58,019 bases of DNA. Origin: Candidatus Babelota bacterium. Its GTDB lineage: Bacteria; Babelota; Babeliae; Babelales; Vermiphilaceae. Under the pieces are notes generated by a model. The model searched no databases. It saw nothing but the letters and a program-made list of their open reading frames with translations, and was not told the origin of the DNA. The DNA is taken from positions 1 to 58,019 of the forward strand of contig JABDCY010000004.1 of NCBI GenBank assembly GCA_013287855.1, written 5' to 3'. Shown here in pieces: positions 17,717-27,600 of this stretch; positions within the stretch are counted from its first letter, which is position 1; every line of letters starts with the position of its first letter. The translations under genes and the position numbers were made by a program.

Positions 17717-17970
17717 ATTATGTCCTTTTTTTGCCATTAATATTTCAATTATTAAAATATCAAATAATAGCTAGCTTTCACAAGTGTTTTGAAACATTAC
17801 TTTCTCTTTTAGATTAAGTCCTGAAAAATATAGGTTTCAGGACTTGATGCTAAATTGCTCGATAGCCGGAAACGAGCCTGGTCATGCGTTTTCAGCAAGA
17901 CAGGCCGTTTTGCAATATATGCTTATGGTGTTATTCTAAAAGAATTATTCACTATTTCTATGGAGGTGCT

Positions 17971-19137
17971 ATGCAACTTAATAAGAAATCTCTCTTGTTG
18001 TCTCTTTTTTTACTGTTTGTAAACTCTGCAACGTGTGTTACTGCAAATATGCAACCTCTTAAAAAAGACGGGCGTTTTTATTATTCTCAAGAAGACACGC
18101 ATGAGCATATCAATCTGAAAAAGGCGCTTTCCTTTTTAGGGAAGAAATTACTATCACCTGAGCAATGGATTAGGGCTCTAATTTCCAAATTTTACTCCTC
18201 CCAAGAGAAGAGGCCAACCGTTCAGGATGCCATTGCACTACTCAAACCAACTCAAATGATACCATCACCTAAATCTGCAGAGCCAAAAATTATTTGGATT
18301 GGTCACGCTTCATTTCTCATTCAGATTAATGGTTTTAATATTCTCACGGATCCAATATTTGGTGATGTCAAAATGGGACCGTTAACCTTGACTCAACGAA
18401 ACATGCAACCAGGTATAAAATTTGAAGATTTGCCACCAATTGATGCCATTGTTATTTCCCATAATCACAGCGATCATACTGATACTAATGCTTTGACGGC
18501 ACTTGCAAAGAAATATGACCCAATAATTTTTGTGCCAGAAGGAAACAAAGAATTGGTCAAGAGTATGGGCTTTTCAGACGTCATAGAAAGTACGTGGTGG
18601 CAAAAACACTATGTTAGAAATGGTGACCGAACCATTACCATTACCTGTCTTCCTGCCTACCATTGGTCGGCGCGATTTTCATTAGGCAGTTATCGCAAGG
18701 CACTATGGGCAAGTTGGATGTTTAGTACTCCTGATAATGGCACCATCTATTTTGGGGGTGATACTGCTTATGGCAAACATTTCAAGGAAATAGCTCAGGA
18801 ATTTCCTAGTATCGATGTTGCGTTGTTGCCTATTGGCCCAACGTTCGATGGTGAAAACAAGCAAAAGCATTCACATGTTGATGCCAAAGAAGCGCTTGAT
18901 GCCTTTATTGATCTTGGTGCACATTGTTTTGTGCCAATGCATTATGGAACTTTTTTCTTGGGCAATGAGACTCTTAAAAATCCCGTAGAAAAATTACCTG
19001 CGTATTGGCAAGAAAAACAAGCCGTGTTGAAGAATAAAAAACTCCTTTTTGCACGCTGCGGCCAAGAATATAAAGTTGATATAAAGAATATCACAGAACC
19101 TGTCATTCCTAGTGGTGAAAAAGCAGTTTCGCTATAA
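17971..19137 (+). CDS. Exported metallo-beta-lactamase-fold hydrolase, NAPE-PLD-like
   Basis: A 388-residue MBL-fold hydrolase. The start resembles the NAPE-PLD/UlaG-type group: [24 protein letters not shown], the metal site SHNHSDH (His164, His166, Asp168, His169), [17 protein letters not shown] and a C-terminal MHYGTF. NAPE-PLD enzymes cleave N-acyl-phosphatidylethanolamine in membranes; whether this one does is an inference. A signal peptide ([18 protein letters not shown]) puts it outside the cytoplasm. I chose ATG 17971, which follows GGAGGTGCT directly, over an upstream ATG at 17884. A hairpin terminator follows. Confidence 0.82.
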   Translation: MQLNKKSLLLSLFLLFVNSATCVTANMQPLKKDGRFYYSQEDTHEHINLKKALSFLGKKLLSPEQWIRALISKFYSSQEKRPTVQDAIALLKPTQMIPSPKSAEPKIIWIGHASFLIQINGFNILTDPIFGDVKMGPLTLTQRNMQPGIKFEDLPPIDAIVISHNHSDHTDTNALTALAKKYDPIIFVPEGNKELVKSMGFSDVIESTWWQKHYVRNGDRTITITCLPAYHWSARFSLGSYRKALWASWMFSTPDNGTIYFGGDTAYGKHFKEIAQEFPSIDVALLPIGPTFDGENKQKHSHVDAKEALDAFIDLGAHCFVPMHYGTFFLGNETLKNPVEKLPAYWQEKQAVLKNKKLLFARCGQEYKVDIKNITEPVIPSGEKAVSL

Positions 19138-19146
19138 AAAATAGAG

Positions 19147-19184
19147 ATATCCGTGTAGCCTTACGTGTTACACGGATATTTTTT
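19147..19184 (+). terminator. Rho-independent terminator of the MBL-fold gene
   Basis: An 11-bp stem (ATATCCGTGTA, 19147-19157, with TACACGGATAT, 19169-19179) followed by T5, ten bases past the stop codon. Confidence 0.88.
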
Positions 19185-19211
19185 AATATCAAAGTTTTTT
19201 CAGGATAATGC

Positions 19212-19826
19212 ATGTCAAATATTTTGCTCTTAGCCTCCAGTTCAAAATCACGCCAACAATTGCTTAGTGAAATTCAGATTCCTTTCAAAGTAATTTCTCA
19301 ATCAGCCGATGAAACCAGGTGTGATTGGGGTCTGCCATTACCTCAAGTTGTGCGCACCATTGCTGCCCTGAAAATGGATCATGCACAATTGCCCCAGGGC
19401 AAAGAGGGCGAAGTTTGCTATGTGCTTACGGCAGATACCTTATGCATGGACAAAAATGGCCAGCTACAGGGAAAGCCTGCCGATTACGCTGATGCAGTTG
19501 CTAAAATCAAGTCAAGTCGAGGTGGGGCACAGTGTGGAACGGCCTTGTGTCTCGATCTCAAAGTTTGGCAAAAAGGTGCTTGGCAGCTTGATAAACGTAT
19601 TGAGCGCTACGTGCAGGCCTATTATGAATTCGAAGTGCCTGATCATCTCATCGAGCCCTATATCGCAAATTCTCGTTGCCTAGAAACAGCTGGTGCCATT
19701 GTCATAGAAGGTTATGGCCAACAATTTCTGAAAAAAGTCGAGGGTTCTTATTCTTCCATTATCGGGTTACCTCTCTTTGAAGTGCGAGAAGCATTGGAGG
19801 ATATTGGTTTTTTTCCGAAACTCTAA
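19212..19826 (+). CDS. maf: Maf family nucleoside triphosphate pyrophosphatase
   Basis: A 204-residue Maf protein, which hydrolyses modified or non-canonical pyrimidine NTPs and limits division in some bacteria. Typical segments: ILLLASSSKSRQQLL at the start (substrate loop S-S-x-x-R), SADETR, VLTADTLCMDKNGQLQGKP, then ETAGAIVIEGYGQQFLKKVEGSYSSIIGLPL near the end. The AGGA six bases upstream supports ATG 19212. Together with the HAM1-type gene it makes two house-cleaning pyrophosphatases within 4 kb. Confidence 0.93.
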   Translation: MSNILLLASSSKSRQQLLSEIQIPFKVISQSADETRCDWGLPLPQVVRTIAALKMDHAQLPQGKEGEVCYVLTADTLCMDKNGQLQGKPADYADAVAKIKSSRGGAQCGTALCLDLKVWQKGAWQLDKRIERYVQAYYEFEVPDHLIEPYIANSRCLETAGAIVIEGYGQQFLKKVEGSYSSIIGLPLFEVREALEDIGFFPKL

Positions 19827-19941
19827 ACTCTAATCCATCAATCCATCTATTCCTAATATTGACTACTTGTCACAAATATTGCTACCCTTAAAAATGAGAA
19901 TATAAAAAAAGCCTTGTTCCTAAGGTTTTTTAGGAGAGGAT

Positions 19942-20352
19942 ATGAAGAATAGTATAAAAACACTCATTTTTTTAAGTAGCTTTGTGACTCTTTTTGGCAC
20001 GACATCGACGGGTCTTTGTGAATCAGATGACGGAGAAGCTACGGGTATTCCTACTGGAGATTTGCCAATTATTGAGGTAGCAAAATTTCAAGGTGATCAT
20101 GACGAAACAATTGCACACTATTTGAAAGCTATTCAGCAACTTCAGCAGCAGCTTATGGATTTGACGCAAAAAAAGGGCACAACGAAACAAGAGAGCGAGC
20201 AAAAATTGGCACTATCAAGAAGGTTGCATGAAGCAATAGCGAGTTACAAAATAATGATTGATGATGAAAATAAACGTTATGAAGAAGAATTCAAGCCAGA
20301 AATTCAGAAAAAAGAAGAATATTCTTGGTGGAATCCTCTAGGGTGGTTTTAG
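19942..20352 (+). CDS. Exported coiled-coil protein with an aromatic tail (136 aa)
   Basis: Not recognised. A signal peptide (residues 1-26, ending GLCES) is followed by an acidic stretch, a Gln-rich helical or coiled-coil segment (about 55-120) and an aromatic C terminus YSWWNPLGWF. The start has AGGAG upstream. The next gene begins only 8 bases after the stop and has a similar layout, so the two form an operon. Confidence 0.7.
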   Translation: MKNSIKTLIFLSSFVTLFGTTSTGLCESDDGEATGIPTGDLPIIEVAKFQGDHDETIAHYLKAIQQLQQQLMDLTQKKGTTKQESEQKLALSRRLHEAIASYKIMIDDENKRYEEEFKPEIQKKEEYSWWNPLGWF

Positions 20353-20360
20353 GAGAAAAT

Positions 20361-21068
20361 ATGAAGATTTTTAAAAATAAATTGGTTCTTTTTGTGCTAG
20401 CAGGACTTTTTATAACTTCTTGTAGAGTTTGCACCATGGATGACGATTTAGAAAAATTCCTGCAACAACAAGAAAGGGAGCAGCAGAAGAAACTTGCAAC
20501 TAATTTTGAGGTAGAAAAGGAGCTGGAACAATTAGTATTTGAAAGTGATCGGGATGCAATAACAAAAAAATCTATTGCCGAAAAAAACCCTAAAGCAAAA
20601 AAATTAGATGAAGATTTTCTAAAAAAATTAAATGAATATTATCTGCCGCAACTGAAAAAAATCACGCATAAAGAAGCATTAGAATTTCTAAAAGGTGAAT
20701 ATAGCTCAGAGAAACAAGTTTATGAATCTGAGCTCAAACTAATTAATCAGGAGAGAAAAGTAGCTTTATTAACCTTGAAAGCTGAATTAGATGGCATAAA
20801 GAGTGAACACGAGGAAAGATTAGGAAATTATCAGAAAGAACTTGAAAAATATCAACAACAGGATAATTCACTGCAAGTTGCTCAGTATAAAAAATTGATT
20901 GCAGATGAGATGAAGTTATTTGATACCAAAAAAAAGCTAGCAATGGTCAAATTTAAGGCAATGGAGCAAGCTGAAGAGCAGGGATTCATGGGCTGGGTGG
21001 CATCAAAAATCGGCTCCTATTTGAACCCTTGGAGCTATTTTAGTAGTGAAAAATCCGAAGAAAAATGA
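20361..21068 (+). CDS. Coiled-coil lipoprotein with an aromatic tail (235 aa)
   Basis: Not recognised. The N terminus FVLAGLFITSC fits a lipobox (ITSC), so the mature protein should be lipid-anchored at Cys21. Long charged helices with coiled-coil character run from about 28 to 205, and the C terminus is WVASKIGSYLNPWSYF followed by a charged end, similar in style to the WWNPLGWF tail of the preceding gene. I chose ATG 20361 (AGGAG upstream) over ATG 20325, which would overlap the preceding gene. Confidence 0.72.
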   Translation: MKIFKNKLVLFVLAGLFITSCRVCTMDDDLEKFLQQQEREQQKKLATNFEVEKELEQLVFESDRDAITKKSIAEKNPKAKKLDEDFLKKLNEYYLPQLKKITHKEALEFLKGEYSSEKQVYESELKLINQERKVALLTLKAELDGIKSEHEERLGNYQKELEKYQQQDNSLQVAQYKKLIADEMKLFDTKKKLAMVKFKAMEQAEEQGFMGWVASKIGSYLNPWSYFSSEKSEEK

Positions 21069-21192
21069 TAGTTCAAAAAATACCTATCCCTGACATATCT
21101 AAAAGATACCCCCTTTTGCCTAATCGGTAAAATATTTTATAATTAGTAATAATAGGAATATTTTTTACAGATTTGGACAGAAGGAAAATAAG

Positions 21193-21525
21193 ATGTTTAA
21201 GCGCATACTAGCTGCTGGTCTTATGATGTTGATAAGCCAGGCAGTTGTGAGTATGGGGAGTAGCTTAAAAGAAGAGCAATATCTTTATTTACACGTCACA
21301 GGAGATACAATACAACAAGCTGGTAATTTACTCGAACAGCGATTTCAAGCCTTAAAGAATGACAATGGATCTGCGGAAAATATTCAAAAAGTTGCGGAAT
21401 TGCAATCACAATTCGATGTAACCCATCAGACTACGCAGGCGTTTTTAGCAAAAACGGAAAAATTGCAGAAAAAAATATACCAAAAAAAATCGCGTAGTTG
21501 TTTGTCCAATTGTGGCATTCAATAA
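21193..21525 (+). CDS. Small exported helical protein (110 aa)
   Basis: Not recognised. A signal peptide (residues about 1-20, LAAGLMMLISQAVVSMG) precedes a helical, Gln-rich mature part and a basic C terminus with two cysteines (SCLSNC). AAGGA upstream supports the start. It is the last of three small exported proteins in a row and ends at a shared terminator. Confidence 0.65.
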   Translation: MFKRILAAGLMMLISQAVVSMGSSLKEEQYLYLHVTGDTIQQAGNLLEQRFQALKNDNGSAENIQKVAELQSQFDVTHQTTQAFLAKTEKLQKKIYQKKSRSCLSNCGIQ

Positions 21526-21537
21526 TGTAAAAAAAAT

Positions 21538-21567
21538 AAAATCCAGGAAGTTAAATTCCTGGATTTT
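21538..21567. terminator. Bidirectional hairpin terminator
   Basis: A perfect 12-bp stem, AAAATCCAGGAA with TTCCTGGATTTT, around a 6-base loop between two convergent genes. Confidence 0.85.
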
Positions 21568-21586
21568 GTATTTTTAGAATCTTTAA

Positions 21587-22048
21587 TTAATTTGCGAGTG
21601 TTTTCTTAGCCGGCTTCCATTGCTTAAGCAACTCTTCAAACAACAACTCTTTTGGATTTAATTCTGGATGAGTTTCGCTTTTAGCGGTGGCTTTTTGGAT
21701 ACTTGAGCGCACGGTGGCATCATCGCAGACAGCTGAATCGATGTGATCAATTGCAGGCATTAATTTCTTTTCTACCGCTTGTTTTACTGCTTCTTCTGAC
21801 ATAGCTTCATGCAAAAGTACTTCAAGCAATCCTAAAAATTCCACGATACTGTGATGCATTTCTTCAAGATCTTCTCTTTGCAGGTTTTCGGTAAACTGCA
21901 GCTCTTTTCTCAACCCTAAAGAAAGCGATTTAGAGATCATTTTTTTCAATTTAGAAGCATCATTTTCTGCGAGCCATTTAAGGAGGCATAGAAGTTCATA
22001 CGATACTACAAATTGGCTTTGGGTTTCATTCGCATTGTTATCCATCAT
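21587..22048 (-). CDS. Unknown cytoplasmic helical protein (153 aa)
   Basis: Not recognised. No signal peptide or membrane segment is visible; the protein looks helical and acidic, ending in a basic tail (KQWKPAKKTLAN). The start has AAGGGA upstream. It lies downstream of the MerR/HspR-like regulator on the same strand, 115 bases away, and could be its partner or target. That is context only. Confidence 0.6.
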   Translation of the reverse strand: MMDNNANETQSQFVVSYELLCLLKWLAENDASKLKKMISKSLSLGLRKELQFTENLQREDLEEMHHSIVEFLGLLEVLLHEAMSEEAVKQAVEKKLMPAIDHIDSAVCDDATVRSSIQKATAKSETHPELNPKELLFEELLKQWKPAKKTLAN

Positions 22049-22163
22049 AATCGTCCCTTCTTTTTGTGCTCGTGAAATATTTTCGTAAGCATTAGCATGT
22101 TATCATTGGTGAGTTATATATTTTAAAACAATTTGATGGTAAATGCCTTACTATCATGGTTTT

Positions 22164-22652
22164 TTATTCTTCGTACGCAATTTCCCAGTTGTCAGCATCA
22201 AAGGTACTGTTTTCCTGTTGTCGTGTTTCTGATGAAGGAAGTAATTCCCGGGCTCCTTGCTGATCTGCCGTAGCTTTAGTGATGGCAGATTGTTTTATGC
22301 GTACAATTTCTTTGACATTTGCTTTTACTGCGTGTTCTGCAGTTTGTTGCTCCTGTCTTAACTCATCTGAGGTGTCATCAAAGAGATCATTCACCTCTTT
22401 TTGCAGTTTTTTGATCTTCTTTTGCAATTTAATAATCATTTCAACGCCTGCCAAATTGATGCCCAATTGATGCGTCAAATAGATAATTTCTTCTAATTTA
22501 TCTACGTCTTCATCAGAAAATAGACGAGTATTGCCAGAAGATCGTTTCGGGGCAATAAGACCCTGTTTTTCATAGAGTCGAACTGTTTGCTGGTGCACCG
22601 AGAACATCTTGGCAACGGCAGAAATCGAATAAAATCCTTTTTTACGTTTCAT
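22164..22652 (-). CDS. MerR-family regulator, HspR-like
   Basis: A 162-residue regulator with a MerR-type winged helix at the N terminus: YSISAVAKMFSVHQQTVRLYEKQGLI, then RSSGNTRLFSDEDVDKL, and LGINLAGVEMIIKL, which is the HspR hallmark of heat-shock repressors that control dnaK. A coiled-coil dimerisation helix and an acidic tail follow. I chose the ATG at 22652 with AGAGGA upstream; ATG 22673 is possible but its AGGA is too close. dnaK lies 15 kb away without an obvious linked operator. Confidence 0.82.
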   Translation of the reverse strand: MKRKKGFYSISAVAKMFSVHQQTVRLYEKQGLIAPKRSSGNTRLFSDEDVDKLEEIIYLTHQLGINLAGVEMIIKLQKKIKKLQKEVNDLFDDTSDELRQEQQTAEHAVKANVKEIVRIKQSAITKATADQQGARELLPSSETRQQENSTFDADNWEIAYEE

Positions 22653-22852
22653 AATATTATTAAATCCTCTCATTATTCCTTATTTTAGCATATTTTTGCG
22701 ATAACGCATGTTTTTTCTGGCTTTTTAGCTTCCTTAGAATAGGCATAACTACCGATATCTGTAAAGAAGGGGGAAAACTATTGTTTGGCCTCTATCCTTT
22801 AGGTTATCTTACCTGAAGATATGAGAGAGTTTAACGCAAGTAGGGATATTCT

Positions 22853-24598
22853 ATGGCAAGAACCAGAAGTCTGTTCGCACTGAGTTGTCTACTATTTTTA
22901 AGTCAAAATTACCTTCAGGCATTTCGTGGTTTATCAACATTTATACCTCGTTCACAGGGGGTTGATGGCGCGCGGGACATATTGTCATGGATTCAATATA
23001 TACAAGATGAAGAGGGCGCGGGAATTTCTGGTTTGCTTATGCTCAGACCTAAATATGCGCATAGTTTTCAAGCCAATACTATCACTAACTATTTTATGAA
23101 TAATCCTACCTTGGCATTTTCTGGCAGTCGCGTTGCCAACCGTGGCAGCGATGATATTTTAGCCGATTATTTTGGTTTACCTTCCGACTATCAAAGTAAT
23201 GTTACGTTATGCCCATCTATTTCTACAACTCAGTTTGATATATCTCTCTACACAAAACTGTGGTCTTGCGAATATGAGAGCTGGTTTCAAGAATTGTATT
23301 TTTTTACCCAATTGCCGATTGTTCATGCAACGTGGAATCTCAATTTACAAGAAAACGTCATCAATGCGGGCAGCAATTTTCAACCTGCTGGCTACATGGG
23401 CAAAGGTGACAAGCGTATTCTGCGCTCACAATTGGTTACTGATGTAAAAACCTCCTTGCAAGGCACGACAACCTTTGGCGACATGCTTGAGCCGTTGCGC
23501 TATGGTAAAGTGAATGGTGCATTGTGCTGCACTGATGTAGCCGATCTGACGCTAGAACTTGCGTGGCATATTGCATCATATACCCAAAAACATTTTGAAT
23601 TATCTGCTTTTCTTACCATACCAACTGGGACACGGCCAACCGGATCTTTTTTATTTGAACCACAAATTGGTAATGGACATCATTGGGAACTTGGTGCAAC
23701 TGCTTCATTCTATTTGCCTTTGCGACGCGAGCGTGAGGATAATTGTTCTTCGTTTGGTATAGCGTTATACGGTCGCGTTGGGCATCTTTTTGCTTCGTGC
23801 CAAAAACGCTCATTCGATCTCACACCAAATGGTCGCGGTAGCCGTTATATGCTGTTGGAAACTATTGGCACAGCAGTTGATGATATTGTACAAATTCCAG
23901 CGGGCTCACCGCTTACTCAGCAATATCTTGGATTATTAGTTCCAGCGGTCAATGTCACTACATTAGACTGTAGCATTAAGATTGGTGTACAAGGAGAATT
24001 TGCTGCAGTATTTGTGTATGAGAATAGCTGTTGGCAACTAGACGTGGGATACAATGCATGGGGCAGAAGCAATGAAATACTTACTTCACGACAACAGTTT
24101 CCGAGTGATCGCTTCGGCGTTAAAGGGGATGCAAGTTTGTACGGCTTTGTCATCGGTGTCCCATATTATTTAGGATTAAATGCGACACAAAGTATGGCCA
24201 CCTTACATGCAGGTCAAGGTACTGGCAACACAAATTTTGCAAACTTAAATGCTGACAATGCAGCTCCAGCTGGAGGGGGCTTGCAACAATTAGTTCCTGC
24301 AGATGCTGCTGCATTGAATATACCAATTACCGCAGCGGGTGGTTCCAATCCGCCAATTTTGTTGACCGATGCTAATATTGATGTTCTTTCAGCATTATCA
24401 CCAAGTGCTCTCTCAAATAAATTATTTGTGCAAGGTCTTTTGGCTTTCGGTGAAAATGTCTGCTTGCAAGGACATATCGGATTGGGTGGCGAGTTGGAAT
24501 TTACCACAAGAACGAACAAATTTTTTGCCGATACTAACAATATAGCAGGGGGTGCAAGTCAATGGGGAATTTGGCTTTGGTTTGATATAAGTTATTGA
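22853..24598 (+). CDS. Putative outer-membrane beta-barrel protein, family member C (581 aa)
   Basis: Third paralogue of the family at 4020 and 5966. Shared blocks in the same order: DILADYFGLP near residue 100, an NAGS..PAGYM segment, FGDM followed by LRYG, IPTGTRP, LFEPQIGNGHHWELG, SFDL..NGRGSRYML, a SPSALSNKLF segment and a C-terminal QWGIWLWFDISY with a final Tyr. The signal peptide is residues 1-22 or so. AGGGA six bases upstream supports the start. The polyproline protein follows after 56 bases. A barrel surface protein is inferred from pattern. Confidence 0.76.
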   Translation: MARTRSLFALSCLLFLSQNYLQAFRGLSTFIPRSQGVDGARDILSWIQYIQDEEGAGISGLLMLRPKYAHSFQANTITNYFMNNPTLAFSGSRVANRGSDDILADYFGLPSDYQSNVTLCPSISTTQFDISLYTKLWSCEYESWFQELYFFTQLPIVHATWNLNLQENVINAGSNFQPAGYMGKGDKRILRSQLVTDVKTSLQGTTTFGDMLEPLRYGKVNGALCCTDVADLTLELAWHIASYTQKHFELSAFLTIPTGTRPTGSFLFEPQIGNGHHWELGATASFYLPLRREREDNCSSFGIALYGRVGHLFASCQKRSFDLTPNGRGSRYMLLETIGTAVDDIVQIPAGSPLTQQYLGLLVPAVNVTTLDCSIKIGVQGEFAAVFVYENSCWQLDVGYNAWGRSNEILTSRQQFPSDRFGVKGDASLYGFVIGVPYYLGLNATQSMATLHAGQGTGNTNFANLNADNAAPAGGGLQQLVPADAAALNIPITAAGGSNPPILLTDANIDVLSALSPSALSNKLFVQGLLAFGENVCLQGHIGLGGELEFTTRTNKFFADTNNIAGGASQWGIWLWFDISY

Positions 24599-24654
24599 AC
24601 TCCCCATTTATGCAAACCTGCGATTGAGTCACATTTTTTTGGTAAGGTATACTC

Positions 24655-27600
24655 ATGAAGTATCTTGTTCATGCACTATTAGTATGTTGGACAGCAATGA
24701 CACTTGGTCGCCTGACCTATGAACCTGCATTTTTACGAACGCTTAACAAACGTCAACTGGAGGATCTCGTTGATGAAGCTAAGCGACTGGGCTATGCAAC
24801 CGATATCCAAAAACAATTAGAATCTTCCGATGTTGAAAAAAAATTTCCAGGCATTATTAAGACACTTTTTGGTACAGAAGGCAAAGGTACTACGGTAATT
24901 GTTATTGGCGGAGAAGGCAAAGGCCCTGGTGAGGGTGCAAAAGAGAAACCGGCTGAAAAACCAAGTGCCGACGTCGTTACTCTCACACGACAAGAATATG
25001 AAGAATTGGTAAAAGCAGCTAAGTTGAATAAAGAAGAACGCGCAAAGCTAGAACAGCATCTTAAACTGGATCAACCAACCATAGCTCTGACGCAACAACA
25101 ATTAGAAGGAATTGTTCAAACGGCCAAGGTGCAGGGAGCAGATCTCAAAAAACTTGAAGAACAATTAAAAGAAAAAAATATTGAATCGAAATTTCCAGGA
25201 TTTACACAAAAATTATTTGGCGCAGAAAAACCTGTTGAAAAAGAGCCAGGTAAAGGAGAAGGCAAGCCCGTACTGCCACCACCGCCTCCAATTGAAGAGC
25301 CTGGTAAGAAACCTACTGAAAAACCGACAGAAAAACCTGTTAAAAAAGAACCTGCGCTCGCGGATGAGATTTTGCCATCATCAAAAACTCCAACACTTGA
25401 TCAACAAAAAATTTCTGATGCTATTTTGGCTCAAACACTTCAAGCAGCTGCTTATAAAGTTTTTGAAAAGCTTGAAGCAATTGGCAAGGAGCCGTTCAAA
25501 AAGACATTTAACACGTTGCTTGATACTTATAGTTACTATCTCATGTATCTGCTTGCCACAGAAGTTGGTAAAAATGAAAATTTTAAAAAAGGGGATGAGC
25601 TCAAGGCATTGCTAGCGGGTGCAGAAAATAAGCCTAGTGCTCTTGAACAATTTTTTGCCGATAATCTTCAACGCAAAGAACCACAATCATTGCATGATTT
25701 TCTTCTAGGTCTTTATCGCGATTTTGAAGGGTCAAATGCACAATTGCAAGCATTTAAAAATCTTCTGAGACCAAGTTTCTTTAGTGAATTAGCATTGCAG
25801 CAAATTACGCACTATCTAGAAACAATACTTATTAATATCGGTGTTGAACAACGCGAAATTGGTCGTGCAGGTACGCTCAATGAACAAGTGATTTCTGATG
25901 CGCGAGTTGTTGAATTGCTTAAGGCGCTCAAAAGTGCCATTGCGCGAGATCCGGTAATGCTTAGCTACGAAAAAAAGCTTGGTGAATATTCTACGTTACA
26001 TGAAGTATACAAAAAGCTCGAAGCTGATTATCTATCGGTTAAACAAGCAGAGCAGCAGTTGCATGTTGCGCACAAGAAAGCCGAGGCTGATAAAAAAGAT
26101 TATAGCGAATATCTGCATCTGGCCGAAAAAGCACGGGCACAAAAACAAGAAATTGATGAATCAAAATTAGCCGCTGCGCAAGCATTGGCGCAAAGCTCCG
26201 ATGCTGTATATAAAAAAATAGAAGAACAATTTATTGGCATAAAAAATATCTATCAAAATGATCGCCTAAGTTATCTGCGCATACTCGCACGTTATCTTGA
26301 AAATCGTGAACTCACGTTTGAAGAAGAGCAAGAAGCTAAACAAGCAGAATTTGGCATACCGGTGGAACCAAGCAAACCACAATTGGATCCCAACGTTGTA
26401 CTTAGCAAAGATGATTTAGCAGAATTTGCGCAGCATATTAATCGTTTGCGTTTGCATCCTGAGTTTTTAAAATTTGCAGGTCTTATTGCGCCAGTAGCTG
26501 AAGAAACTAGTAGTGGAGGTGCTGGTGCTATGCTCGCGTTGGCCAAAAAACCATTGCTCAATTTGTTAGAGGGAGTTGTTACTCCTGGAAGTCTGGCGCA
26601 GAAAATACAAGCAAGTTTGTTGTTTAATCCTGACGCGTTAGATTCGGTGTTTCCACCAAGTTCACCAGATTTATCATTAGCTGTAAAAACACACAACAAA
26701 TTTTTCGCTCAACAATCAACAGTAACCATCACCGCAGACCCTGCAGAGCTTGTTGCACAAGGAGTTGCTAAAGCGACCACCATAGGTGCGCTTATAAAAT
26801 TAGTTGCACTTGACGGAGAAGTTGCGCGGGCATTACCGGAACATAAAAAGAATATGTTGAAAGAATTACAATCGCTGTTGATGTCATCAGATCAGAACAT
26901 GCCAAACAATGAAGACGTCATAAAGAAATTTAGTCTTTTACGCAAAGACGATCTGCAGACGCTAGATGCACAAGTTGTGGTAAAAATTCAACAAATTTTA
27001 GATGAATATAAAGCATTCAAACAAGCGCTCATTATTGCTCGTGACCAACACAAAGGTGGCGTCTATGTTGGCGCAGTACTGGCAGAACAATTGCGCAACG
27101 TGAAATTTGCTATCAATGAGTTGAAAAAGAAAAAAGATACTATTTATGCACTTAAGCGCACGCCAAAAGCAGTATATGATGCCTTCAGTTTTATTTTGGG
27201 CAACAAAACATTGCTTGATGCAATTTTGCAGACGAAGGCTGAAGGGTTTAATAGTTGGATTGAGCCATACGGCATTGTGATGGGATTGTTGGAAAATTTT
27301 GGTGCGGAAGTGAAAAGCGATATGCCAGCAGCGCAGCAGGTTGCACTTTTACTGGATTCACTCAAAGCACTTGATGTTGGCAGTTTTTCAGCAAATGCGG
27401 TTGTTCTAAGTTATATTTCTCAAAATAGAAATTTTGTCGATGCAGGATTGCTGAAAGGTAAACTCACGAAAATTATTACAGCGCTTGAAGCGTATGATCT
27501 CACGGCAGCGCGTGATGACATCATTAAATTGCTCGATGAAGAAAAAGCGCAAGATGAAAAAGGTATTTTGTGGACTACTAAGAAAGCATGCAAAGATCTA

